Below, piece after piece: positions 6,736-14,596 of a stretch of DNA of 35,260 bases (its first letter is position 1; each line of letters opens with the position of its first letter). The DNA is taken from assembly GCF_900099975.1 (NCBI RefSeq), contig NZ_FNEI01000022.1:1-35260 (forward strand), written 5' to 3'. The stretch comes from Arthrobacter cupressi. GTDB lineage: Bacteria > Actinomycetota > Actinomycetes > Actinomycetales > Micrococcaceae. The notes under the pieces were generated by a model that saw only the letters and a program-made list of their open reading frames with translations, was not told where the DNA came from and made no database searches. The translations under genes and the position numbers were made by a program.

Positions 6736-8094
6736 ATGGACGTCGTCGTCATCGAAACGACCCAGCTGGGGGACCGCAGCTACCTCGTGCATGACGGCAC
6801 GGTGGGCCTGGTAATCGACCCCCAGCGGGACACGGACCGCGTCGAGGCGGCCGCCCGCGACGCCGGGGTGGCCATCACCCACGTTGCCGAAACCCACATC
6901 CACAACGATTACCTGACGGGCGGCCTGGTCCTTGCCCAAAAGCATGGCGCCCGGTACCTGGTGAACGCCGCGGACGCCGTCGAGTTCGACCGCGAGCCGG
7001 TCCGGGACGGGCAGCTGTTCCGGGTGGGCAGCCTCTCCGTGAAGGTCCTTGCGACCCCGGGCCACACCCACACGCACCTCGCCTATGTGGTCCAGGACGC
7101 GGACGGGCCCGACGCCGGACGCCGGGCCGTGTTCTCCGGCGGCAGCCTGCTCTACGGTTCGGTGGGCCGGACGGACCTGGTGGCGGCGTCGGACACCGCG
7201 CCGCTCGCGCATGCGCAGTACGCCTCGGTGCGCCGGCTCGCCGAGGATGCGGGCCCGGAGGCGGAGCTTTACCCCACCCACGGCTTCGGCTCGTTCTGCT
7301 CGAGCGGACCGCCGTCCCGGGCGCGGGCGTCCACGGTGGGGGAGCAGCTGGCCTCCAACCACGCCCTGACCGATCCGGACGAGGAGCATTTCGTGGCCGG
7401 CCTGCTGGCCGCCGTGGCGGCCTACCCCTCCTACTACGCGCACATGCGCCCGCTCAACGAGGCCGGGCCCGGGCCCGCCCCCACAGCGGTCCCGGAGAAC
7501 GTGGATCCCGGGGAACTGCGGAACAGGCTCGAGGCCGGGGAATGGGTGGTGGACCTGCGCAACCGGGTGGCGTTTGCGGCCAGCCACCTGCGCGGCAGCG
7601 CCAGCTTCGAATACGGCAGCGGATCCAGCTTCACCAGCTACCTGGGCTGGGTGCTGCCGTGGGGGCAGCCGCTGACCCTGGCCGGTTCCCGGGAAGACGT
7701 GGAGCAGGCCATCCGCGATCTGGCCCGGATCGGCATCGACTCCCCGGACGTGGCAGTGGGCGATGACCCGGGCGCCTTGGCCCCGGACGTTCCGCTGACC
7801 GGCTACCCGCGCACGGACTGGCGGGGCTTCACCAGGGACCGGGTGGAAGAGGACACGCTGCTTGATGTCCGCCGCGCCGAGGAATTCGCGGCATCGCATG
7901 TGGCCGGGGCCGTGAACCTGCCCCTGCATGAACTCCTTGCCGGCCTGGCCGGGCTGCCGGAGCGCCGGACCTGGGTCTACTGCACCTCGGGGTACCGGGC
8001 CGGCGTCGCGGCGAGCCTGCTGCACAGGGCAGGGCGCGAGGTGGTACTTATCGATGCCCGGTTCCGCGACGCCCCGGGAACCGTCAGCGGCTGA
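6736..8094 (+). CDS. Metallo-beta-lactamase/rhodanese fusion protein (persulfide dioxygenase-like)
   Basis: The 452-aa protein joins an MBL-fold hydrolase (about residues 1-240) to two rhodanese domains (about 255-340 and 365-445). Related ETHE1/Blh-type fusions oxidise or transfer persulfide sulfur in the cytosol, which fits the sulfur genes upstream. Metal ligands His54, His56 and Asp58 are in 'ETHIHNDYLTGG', but the usual second His of HxHxDH is Tyr59, as expected for a mononuclear iron site; 'TPGHTHTH' gives the next His. The first rhodanese domain has no active-site Cys. The second has Cys416 in 'VYCTSGYRAG'. TAAGCT at 6725-6730 lies 5 bases before the ATG and no RBS is seen, so the mRNA may be leaderless. 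Sulfur chemistry is inferred from the family. Confidence 0.87.
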   Translation: MDVVVIETTQLGDRSYLVHDGTVGLVIDPQRDTDRVEAAARDAGVAITHVAETHIHNDYLTGGLVLAQKHGARYLVNAADAVEFDREPVRDGQLFRVGSLSVKVLATPGHTHTHLAYVVQDADGPDAGRRAVFSGGSLLYGSVGRTDLVAASDTAPLAHAQYASVRRLAEDAGPEAELYPTHGFGSFCSSGPPSRARASTVGEQLASNHALTDPDEEHFVAGLLAAVAAYPSYYAHMRPLNEAGPGPAPTAVPENVDPGELRNRLEAGEWVVDLRNRVAFAASHLRGSASFEYGSGSSFTSYLGWVLPWGQPLTLAGSREDVEQAIRDLARIGIDSPDVAVGDDPGALAPDVPLTGYPRTDWRGFTRDRVEEDTLLDVRRAEEFAASHVAGAVNLPLHELLAGLAGLPERRTWVYCTSGYRAGVAASLLHRAGREVVLIDARFRDAPGTVSG

Positions 8095-8101
8095 CCGGCG
8101 C

Positions 8102-8782
8102 TTAGCCCCTGAGCCATTCGGCGCAGGAGTCCAGGTTCCGGTTGACGCTTTCGACGGCGGCCGCGGCGTCCCGTGCCTCGAGCGCGTCGACGAGTTCCTC
8201 ATGGCCCGCCGAAGGGACTCCGTTGAAGCCGGCCCGCTGGCGCTGGATGAGGAGGTCCGCGTGCATGGCGCCGCTGAAACTGGCGTAGAGCTCGTGCAGC
8301 AGCGGATTGCCGGACGCCTTGGCCACCAGGTCGTGGAACGCCCAGTCGGCCTTGGCCCAGGTGTCGTGGTCCCCGGCAGCCCAGGCCTCCCGCCAGGTGC
8401 GCAGCAGCCCGCGCATCGCCTCGATGTCCGCGGCCGCGGCGTTACCCGCGGCCAGGCGTGCGGCCTGGGTGTCCAGCGCCAGCCGGACCTCGAGGACATG
8501 CTGCGGGGTGTGGTCCTGGTACATGCGCCGGGCCGCCCCGGACATCTCGCTCGTGGCGCGGACATAGGTGCCGTCCCCGCGGCGGACCTCCAGCATGCCG
8601 CTGTGCGCCAGCGCCTTGATTGCTTCACGCAGGGTGCCGCGGGAGACCGAGAGCTGCGCCATGAGTTCCGGTTCGGCGGGAATCCGCTCTTCCAGGGGCC
8701 ATTCGCCGGATTGGATCATGCCGCGGAGGCGGGCCGTGACTTCGTCGGCGAGGACGGGGCGGTGTACAGGTGTCAGGCTCAT
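8102..8782 (-). CDS. FadR/GntR-family transcriptional regulator (FCD domain)
   Basis: This 226-aa DNA-binding regulator has an N-terminal winged helix (about residues 10-75) with 'RIPAEPELMAQLSVSRGTLR' and 'RRGDGTYVR'. A C-terminal all-helical FCD ligand domain (about 85-220) follows. FCD domains usually hold a metal with one Asp and three His. 'FHDLVAKASGNPLL' and 'SAGHEELVDAL' are present, but the final position, normally His, reads Asn ('VNRNLD'). The ATG overlaps the stop of the upstream MFS gene by 4 bases (ATGA), so both form one operon and the regulator probably controls that exporter. The same frame stays open to 9808, but that part is the antiphase shadow of the transporter. The effector is unknown. 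Confidence 0.9.
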   Translation of the reverse strand: MSLTPVHRPVLADEVTARLRGMIQSGEWPLEERIPAEPELMAQLSVSRGTLREAIKALAHSGMLEVRRGDGTYVRATSEMSGAARRMYQDHTPQHVLEVRLALDTQAARLAAGNAAAADIEAMRGLLRTWREAWAAGDHDTWAKADWAFHDLVAKASGNPLLHELYASFSGAMHADLLIQRQRAGFNGVPSAGHEELVDALEARDAAAAVESVNRNLDSCAEWLRG

Positions 8783-10017
8783 GCGACGCTCTTCCGGCCG
8801 GCCTGCGGCAGTACGCCGTTGGCCGTCATGAAATGGCAGGAAACCATCAGGGCCAGGGCGGCCACGACCAGCAGGCCGAGGGGCAGCGTCCAGCCGCCGC
8901 TCGCGCTGTGTAGGAGGCCGACGCCGAACGGACCGGCCGCCGCGATCAGGTAGCCCAGCGATTGGGCCACCGTGGAGAGGGCGGTGGTTTCCGCCGTCGA
9001 ACGCCCGCTGCGGCTGATCACCATCAGCACCAGAGGGAAGATGCCCAGGCCGAAGCCGGTCAGTACTGCCGGGACGGCGGCCCAGGTCACCGGCAGCAGC
9101 AGCATGGCCACGATGCCGGTCAGGGTGGTGGTGCTGGCCAGGTAGAAGGCGGGGCGCAGCATGCCCGGCCGGGAGCCGAAGGCCAGCAGCGCCATGCCGG
9201 CGAACACCGAAACGATCTGCATCAGCCCGAACTGCAGGCCGCTTTCGGTGGCCCCCAGCCCGCGGTTGGTCAGCAGGTAAGCGAACCAGCTCATCACCCC
9301 GTAGGCCAGGAAGCCCTGGAAAGTGAAGACGGCGGTGATTAGCAGGCCGTGGCGGGTGCGCAGCATGGGCCACATGGACACGCGTCCGGTGTCCTTGTGG
9401 GCGGCCTTCCGATGGGTGTGCACCACGATGGGCAGGAAGCCGAGGAGGGCGGCGACGCCCAGGATCCCCCACGCGGCGAGGCCCAGCGAGGGCGAGCCGA
9501 GCTGCTGAGCCATCGGAACGCTGACCGAGGCCGCGATGGTGGCGCCGCCGGACATCGTGAAGGTGTAGAGACCGGTCATCACCGGGGTCTTCGCGGCATA
9601 GTGCTCGCGGATGAAGACGGGCATGGCGACGTTGCAGACGGCGAGCCCGCACATGGCCAGCACGGTCCCGGCGAGCAGGACACCCGTGGTGGGGATACCG
9701 CGGACCAGCAGGCCCGCGGCCAGCAGGGTGAGGGAGACCAGGATGGCCTTCTCGACGCCGGTCTTCCGCACCAGCATTGGCGTGGCCAGTCCGGCGAACG
9801 CGAAGCACAGCAGTGGGATGGTGGGCAGTACGGAGGCGACTACGGGGCCGTAGCCCAGGACCACTTGGAGTTCGTGGAAGAGCGCGGCGGCGCTGGTAAT
9901 CCCGGCGCGCAGGTTCAGGCCGATCAGGGCGACCGCCGCGACGCCGGCGACGACCACGAGCTTGCGTTTGGGCAGGACGGAAGCAGACACGGTCTGGGAA
10001 GGTATCGAGGTCGCCAT
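8779..10017 (-). CDS. MFS transporter of the CynX/NimT type
   Basis: This is a 412-aa, 12-helix major-facilitator protein of the cytoplasmic membrane. 'ALIGLNLRAGITSAAALF' after the first helix and 'LPTIPLLCFAFAGLATPML' identify the CynX/NimT (cyanate / 2-nitroimidazole) subgroup. Members move small anions or drugs and the substrate is rarely known. The central loop (about residues 205-225, 'HTHRKAAHKDTGRVSMW') is basic, as usual between helices 6 and 7. It is the first gene of a two-gene minus-strand operon; its stop overlaps the regulator ATG. No RBS precedes the start, but TAACCT lies 7 bases upstream, suggesting a leaderless transcript. Confidence 0.88.
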   Translation of the reverse strand: MATSIPSQTVSASVLPKRKLVVVAGVAAVALIGLNLRAGITSAAALFHELQVVLGYGPVVASVLPTIPLLCFAFAGLATPMLVRKTGVEKAILVSLTLLAAGLLVRGIPTTGVLLAGTVLAMCGLAVCNVAMPVFIREHYAAKTPVMTGLYTFTMSGGATIAASVSVPMAQQLGSPSLGLAAWGILGVAALLGFLPIVVHTHRKAAHKDTGRVSMWPMLRTRHGLLITAVFTFQGFLAYGVMSWFAYLLTNRGLGATESGLQFGLMQIVSVFAGMALLAFGSRPGMLRPAFYLASTTTLTGIVAMLLLPVTWAAVPAVLTGFGLGIFPLVLMVISRSGRSTAETTALSTVAQSLGYLIAAAGPFGVGLLHSASGGWTLPLGLLVVAALALMVSCHFMTANGVLPQAGRKSVA

Positions 10018-10024
10018 GGCTTAA

Positions 10025-10044
10025 AGGTTAGACGTTTGACGTTT
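10025..10044 (-). promoter_or_regulatory. -10 box and tandem 7-bp repeat upstream of the CynX-type operon
   Basis: On the minus strand TAACCT occupies 10030-10025 and the ATG at 10017 follows after 7 bases. Directly upstream, GACGTTT is repeated head-to-tail on the plus strand (10031-10037 and 10038-10044), placed where a regulator would block or touch RNA polymerase. It is a candidate operator for the FadR-type protein of the operon. Confidence 0.5.
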
Positions 10045-10095
10045 TCGATGCCGACTTTTGTGGGGAATGTCTCCGGTGCCGCCTGCGGGACGCGC

Positions 10096-11538
10096 TTAGC
10101 GCGGCTGGCGGGCGCCGAGCCGCTGCACCGCGAGGGCCAGCCAGAGCTGCACCCGGTCCGCGGTCTGCGCGGGGTCGTAGCCGCTGAGCTCGGTGATCTG
10201 GGCCAGCCGGTACCGCACGGTGTTGCGGTGCAGGGTAAGGGCCTCGGCCACCGCGGCCACCGATCCGTTGTTGTTCAGGTAGCTCTCCAGGGTCGCTACG
10301 AGTTCGGAGCCGTGGGCGGCGTCGAACTTCTGCAGGGGCGTGAGGGCTTCGGCGGCCATGTCCGCCAGGGGAACGTCTTCGCTGGCCAGCAGCAGGGAGG
10401 TCAGGCTGAGCCGCTCGGGCTCGTTGACGGGCAGGCCGTGCGCCACGGCGTCGCGTGCTTCGAAGTAGCTCCAGCGCACTCCGTTGGGCTTCGTGTACGC
10501 GCCGCCGATCCCGATCAGCGCGTGGATCCCGGCCTCCAGCAGGTGCTCGCTCAGGTCCCTGGCCAGCGCGCTCGCAGAGGAACCGTCGTCGGGCACCACC
10601 GTCACGAGGTCCCTCCCGACCACGGCGCTCACCGCCCCGTCGAGGGACTGCGGCAGTGAGGTGCTGACCAGCTGCTTGTGGTGGGCGCTCGAGACCGCCA
10701 GCAGGACCACGTTCTTGCGGGTGCTGTTGATCCCGACGCCGGCCAGGCGGCGCGCCGCTTCGATGGTGTCCAGGGTGCCGTGGATGACGTCGTCCAGCAC
10801 CTGGCCGGCCAGGGCGCGCTGGCTCTGGCGCTGCTTGACCATGTTGTTCAGCTCGACGCTGATGAGGTTCTGGGCATAGCTGACGATTCCTGTGTCGCCG
10901 AAGGGGTGGCGCAGCCACAGCGTGCAGGCGTCGCGGCGGCCGGTGGGAATGGGGTAGGAGGACCAGTTTTCGGTGGTCGGGGCGGGGGATCCCGGGATGC
11001 TGTTGTAGAGCTGGGCGCTGAACTGGGTGAGCGCGACGTCGGTGCGCAGCATGCTGCCCAGCTGCTTGAGGAGTTCGCCGAGACCGCCGCCGGTGAGCAG
11101 CGCCCGGGCGAGGATCTGGTGGCCAGCGATGAGCCGTTCCAGCTTCGAGTAGTGGTCCGCGGACTGCGAATCGGCCACCAGCTTGCCGATGGCGATGAAC
11201 GGCGTTTCGTAGGGCACCTCCACCAGGGGCAGGCCCCAGCGGTTGGCCTCGGCGATCAGGGCCGGCGGGACGGATTCGTGGCTGAGGCCGGTTCCGAAGC
11301 CGATGCCGACGGCGCCGGCCCGCTGCACCTGGCGCACGAAGCGGCGCTGCTCCGGGGCGCCGTTGAGCCGCAGGCCGGTGGTGAGGATGAGTTCGCCGCC
11401 GTTGAGGAAACGCTGCGGATCCTCCAACTCGGTCACTGCCACCCACCGGATGTCCGAGTTCCAAGTGGTATCCGCGAGCCCCGCCTTCCGGAGGTTCAGG
11501 GACGGCACGGCGAGAAGCGCGGAGAGGGACATTGCCAT
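10096..11538 (-). CDS. PucR-family transcriptional regulator
   Basis: The 480-aa regulator has an N-terminal PucR sensor domain (about residues 5-125: 'WVAVTELEDPQRFLNGGELILTTG'). A central GGDEF-like/CdaR region (about 260-390) follows, and then a C-terminal PucR-type helix-turn-helix ('NNNGSVAAVAEALTLHRNTV', about 420-470). Such proteins usually activate nearby catabolic genes in response to a nitrogenous metabolite. It is divergent from the aminobutyraldehyde dehydrogenase and gabT genes, so control of putrescine/GABA degradation is the likely role (inference). On the minus strand TATCCT (11550-11545) stands 6 bases before the ATG and there is no Shine-Dalgarno, so the transcript is probably leaderless. 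Confidence 0.9.
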   Translation of the reverse strand: MAMSLSALLAVPSLNLRKAGLADTTWNSDIRWVAVTELEDPQRFLNGGELILTTGLRLNGAPEQRRFVRQVQRAGAVGIGFGTGLSHESVPPALIAEANRWGLPLVEVPYETPFIAIGKLVADSQSADHYSKLERLIAGHQILARALLTGGGLGELLKQLGSMLRTDVALTQFSAQLYNSIPGSPAPTTENWSSYPIPTGRRDACTLWLRHPFGDTGIVSYAQNLISVELNNMVKQRQSQRALAGQVLDDVIHGTLDTIEAARRLAGVGINSTRKNVVLLAVSSAHHKQLVSTSLPQSLDGAVSAVVGRDLVTVVPDDGSSASALARDLSEHLLEAGIHALIGIGGAYTKPNGVRWSYFEARDAVAHGLPVNEPERLSLTSLLLASEDVPLADMAAEALTPLQKFDAAHGSELVATLESYLNNNGSVAAVAEALTLHRNTVRYRLAQITELSGYDPAQTADRVQLWLALAVQRLGARQPR

Positions 11539-11544
11539 GCAAAG

Positions 11545-11550
11545 AGGATA
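11545..11550 (-). promoter_or_regulatory. -10 box of the pucR-type gene (leaderless pattern)
   Basis: TATCCT on the minus strand is followed by six bases and then the ATG at 11538. There is no RBS in between. The spacing places the transcription start at the start codon. Confidence 0.6.
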
Positions 11551-11609
11551 GCCCGGCGCTGGTCATTCGCACTAAGAGCGTCTGCGTCAGGTGTGCAGCT
11601 GGCTATTCC

Positions 11610-11634
11610 GTGGTGCGGACCACTGGCATAGGCT
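11610..11634 (+). promoter_or_regulatory. Putative promoter/operator of the aldehyde dehydrogenase-gabT operon
   Basis: A dyad GTGGT-GCGG-ACCAC (11610-11623) lies just upstream of a TANNNT -10 candidate TAGGCT (11629-11634), in the position of a -35 box or activator site. The -35 match itself is poor, as expected for an activator-dependent promoter. Binding by the divergent PucR-type protein is an inference. Confidence 0.45.
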
Positions 11635-11682
11635 CGGATGTGCTGTAAACAACACCTAGACACCGAAAGAGGGTTGTACACC

Positions 11683-13113
11683 GTGGTCCAAACCTTGCAG
11701 AACTTCATCAACGGGGAGTTCGTCACGCCCGCAGGCACCGAGCTGCTGGACGTCGTGAACCCGACGAACGGCGAAGTGGTCGCAAAGTCGCCCATTTCGG
11801 TGTCCGCGGATGTCGACGCGGCCATGAATGCAGCCAAGGAAGCATTCACTACCTGGAAGCAGGTGACCCCGGGCCAGCGCCAGCTGCTGCTCCTCAAGCT
11901 TGCCGACGCCGTCGAAGCCAACAGCGACGAGCTCGTCGAGGCCCAGCACCGCAACACCGGCCAGGTCCGTTCCCTGATCGCGTCCGAGGAAGTCGCCGCG
12001 GGCGCGGACCAGCTGCGCTTCTTCGCCGGCGCCGCCCGCCTGCTCGAAGGTAAGTCCGCCGGCGAGTACTTCGAGGGCCACACCTCCTACGTGCGCCGCG
12101 AGCCGATCGGCGTCGTGGCCCAGGTGGCCCCGTGGAACTACCCCTTCCTGATGGCCATCTGGAAGCTTGGCCCGGCCCTGGCCGCGGGCAACACCGTGGT
12201 CCTCAAGCCTTCGGACACCACCCCGGAGTCCACCCTGGTCCTGGCCCGCCTGATCGGTGAGATCTTCCCGGCCGGTGTGGTCAACGTGGTCCTGGGCAAC
12301 GCCGCCACCGGCAGCCTGATGACCGAGCACAAGGTACCCGGCCTGGTGTCCATCACCGGTTCCGTGCGTGCCGGCATCGCCGTTGCCGCGAGCGCGGCGA
12401 AGGGCCTCAAGCGCGCACACCTGGAGCTCGGCGGCAAGGCACCGGCCATCGTCTTCAAGGACGCGGACATCAAGAAGAGCGCCGCGGCGATCGCCGAGTT
12501 CGCGTTCTTCAACGCCGGACAGGACTGCACGGCCATCACCCGCGTGCTGATCGAGGACTCGGTCCACGACGAGGTGGTCGCGGCCATGGTCGAACACACC
12601 AAGACGCTGCAGACCGGTTCGCAGAACGACGAAGACAACTACTTCGGCCCGCTGAACAACGTGAACCACTTCAATGCCGTCAGCTCCGTGGTGGAGCACC
12701 TGCCGGCGCACTGCAGGATCGAAACCGGCGGCCACCGCGCGGGCGAGAAGGGCTTCTTCTTCGAGCCCACCATCATCACCGGCGCCCACCAGGACGATGA
12801 CATCGTCCAGAAGGAAACCTTCGGCCCTGTTATCACGGTCCAGAAGTTCACCACCGAGGCCGAGGCCGTCGAACTGGCCAACGACGTCGAATACGCCCTG
12901 GCTTCCAGCGTCTGGACCACCGACCACGGCACCGCCATGCGCGTCAGCCGCGACCTGGACTTCGGCGCAGTATGGATCAACACCCACATCCTGCTGACCG
13001 CTGAAATGCCGCACGGCGGCTTCAAGCAGTCCGGCTACGGCAAGGACCTCTCCATGTACGGCGTCGAGGACTACACGCGCATCAAGCACGTCATGTCCTC
13101 CCTCGACGCCTGA
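11683..13113 (+). CDS. Aldehyde dehydrogenase, gamma-aminobutyraldehyde dehydrogenase-like
   Basis: This NAD(P)-dependent enzyme probably oxidises 4-aminobutanal from putrescine to GABA, the substrate of the next gene. The 476-aa protein has the complete ALDH fold: 'APWNYPFLMAIWKLGPALAAGN', general base Glu248 in LELGGK, nucleophile Cys282 in 'FNAGQDCTAITR', and 'KETFGPVITVQKF'. The frame is open from 11638, but GTG at 11683 is preferred: it follows a GAAAGAGGG RBS by about 10 bases and matches the PatD/YdcW start 'VQTLQNFINGEF'. gabT starts 42 bases downstream. The PatD assignment depends on similarity and on gabT plus PucR context; a related amino-aldehyde is possible. Confidence 0.88.
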   Translation: MVQTLQNFINGEFVTPAGTELLDVVNPTNGEVVAKSPISVSADVDAAMNAAKEAFTTWKQVTPGQRQLLLLKLADAVEANSDELVEAQHRNTGQVRSLIASEEVAAGADQLRFFAGAARLLEGKSAGEYFEGHTSYVRREPIGVVAQVAPWNYPFLMAIWKLGPALAAGNTVVLKPSDTTPESTLVLARLIGEIFPAGVVNVVLGNAATGSLMTEHKVPGLVSITGSVRAGIAVAASAAKGLKRAHLELGGKAPAIVFKDADIKKSAAAIAEFAFFNAGQDCTAITRVLIEDSVHDEVVAAMVEHTKTLQTGSQNDEDNYFGPLNNVNHFNAVSSVVEHLPAHCRIETGGHRAGEKGFFFEPTIITGAHQDDDIVQKETFGPVITVQKFTTEAEAVELANDVEYALASSVWTTDHGTAMRVSRDLDFGAVWINTHILLTAEMPHGGFKQSGYGKDLSMYGVEDYTRIKHVMSSLDA

Positions 13114-13155
13114 AAACCCGAGTCTTTTCGAGATTCAGCAAAGAAAGAAACACCA

Positions 13156-14511
13156 ATGACTGCAACCGCACCTGAGCTCACTTACCGCCTTGAGCAGAAG
13201 CGCAACATCACCGGCGCCTTCCCGGGCCCGAAGTCCCAGGAACTGGCCGCCCGCCGCTCCGCCGTCGTCGCCGCCGGCGTCGCTTCCGGCGTCCCGGTCT
13301 ACGTTGAGGACGCCGACGGCGGCATCATCCGCGACGTCGACGGCAACTCCTTCATCGACCTCGGCTCCGGCATCGCCGTGACCAGCGTCGGCGCCTCCGA
13401 CCCCGCCGTCGTCGCCGCCGTCCAGGAAGCCACCGCGCACTTCACCCACACCTGCTTCATGGTGACCCCCTACGAGGGTTACGTCGCCGTGGCCGAGCAG
13501 CTGAACCGGCTCACCCCGGGCGACCACGCCAAGCGCACCGTGCTGTTCAACTCCGGCGCCGAAGCCGTGGAAAACGCCGTCAAGGTGGCCCGCCTGGCCA
13601 CCGGCCGTGACGCCGTCGTCGCTTTCGACCACGCCTACCACGGCCGCACCAACCTGACCATGGCGCTCACCGCCAAGGCCATGCCGTACAAGACCAACTT
13701 CGGCCCGTTCGCGCCCGAGGTCTACCGCATGCCGATGAGCTACCCGTTCCGCGAGGAAAACCCGGAGATCACCGGCGCCGAGGCCGCCAAGCGCGCCATC
13801 CTCGCCATCGAGAAGCAGATCGGCGGCGACCAGGTTGCCGCGATCATCATCGAACCGATCCAGGGCGAGGGCGGCTTCATCGTCCCGGCCGAAGGCTTCC
13901 TCCCGGCCCTGGCCGCCTGGGCCAAGGAAAAGGGCATCGTCTTCATCGCCGACGAGGTCCAGTCCGGCTTCTGCCGCACCGGTGAATGGTTCGCCGTCAA
14001 CCACGAGGGCGTCGTCCCGGACATCATCACCATGGCCAAGGGCATCGCCGGCGGCATGCCGCTGTCCGCCATCACCGGCCGCGCAGACCTGCTCGACGCC
14101 GTCCACCCGGGCGGCCTCGGCGGCACCTACGGCGGCAACCCGGTTGCCTGTGCCGCAGCCTTGGCTGCGATCGGCACCATGGAGCAGTACGACCTCAACG
14201 CCCGTGCCCGCCACATCGAAGAACTCGCCCTCGGCAAGCTCAACGAACTGGCCTCCGAGGTGTCCGTGGTGGGCGACGTCCGCGGCCGCGGCGCGATGCT
14301 GGCCATCGAGCTCGTGCAGCCCGGCTCCAAGGAACCGAACCCGGAACTGACCAAGGCCGTTGCCGCCGCCTGCCTCGCCGAGGGCGTCATCATCCTCACC
14401 TGCGGCACCTACGGAAACGTCATCCGCCTGCTGCCGGCGCTGGTCATCAGCGACGACGTGCTGCTGGACGGCCTCGACGTCCTGGCCAAGGCCATCAAGG
14501 CCCACGCCTAG
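13156..14511 (+). CDS. gabT: 4-aminobutyrate--2-oxoglutarate transaminase
   Basis: GabT moves the amino group of GABA to 2-oxoglutarate, giving succinate semialdehyde and glutamate. The 451-aa class-III PLP aminotransferase has 'LFNSGAEAVENAVKVAR' (cofactor phosphate), 'FDHAYHGRTNLTMALT', the 'IIEPIQGEGGF' substrate region, Asp in 'IFIADEVQSGF'-type strand ('VFIADEVQSGFCRTG') and the Schiff-base Lys295 in 'ITMAKGIAGGMPLSA'. An AAGAAAG RBS precedes the ATG at 13156. It is the second gene of the operon with the aminobutyraldehyde dehydrogenase, giving a two-step route from aminobutanal to succinate semialdehyde. A strong bidirectional terminator follows. Confidence 0.93.
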   Translation: MTATAPELTYRLEQKRNITGAFPGPKSQELAARRSAVVAAGVASGVPVYVEDADGGIIRDVDGNSFIDLGSGIAVTSVGASDPAVVAAVQEATAHFTHTCFMVTPYEGYVAVAEQLNRLTPGDHAKRTVLFNSGAEAVENAVKVARLATGRDAVVAFDHAYHGRTNLTMALTAKAMPYKTNFGPFAPEVYRMPMSYPFREENPEITGAEAAKRAILAIEKQIGGDQVAAIIIEPIQGEGGFIVPAEGFLPALAAWAKEKGIVFIADEVQSGFCRTGEWFAVNHEGVVPDIITMAKGIAGGMPLSAITGRADLLDAVHPGGLGGTYGGNPVACAAALAAIGTMEQYDLNARARHIEELALGKLNELASEVSVVGDVRGRGAMLAIELVQPGSKEPNPELTKAVAAACLAEGVIILTCGTYGNVIRLLPALVISDDVLLDGLDVLAKAIKAHA

Positions 14512-14522
14512 CCAATAGTCCT

Positions 14523-14586
14523 CCAGACGGACAAAGACGTCTGGCCTCGCAAAAGAGCGGACACAGCGATCCTGTGTCCGCTCTTT
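14523..14586. terminator. Bidirectional terminator between gabT and the lyase gene
   Basis: Two hairpins lie between these convergent genes: CCAGACG (14523-14529) with CGTCTGG (14538-14544), and a perfect 15-bp stem AAAGAGCGGACACAG (14552-14566) with its complement at 14572-14586 around a 5-base loop. The second has A-rich and T-rich flanks and can serve both strands. Confidence 0.85.
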
Positions 14587-14596
14587 GCGTTAAGCC

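Noticed and set aside
8783..9808. Apparent 568-aa extension of the FadR-type regulator
   Set aside because: The extra N-terminal part overlaps the transporter gene in another frame and is Arg/Pro-rich; the regulator start at 8782 has the ATGA overlap and the family N-terminus.
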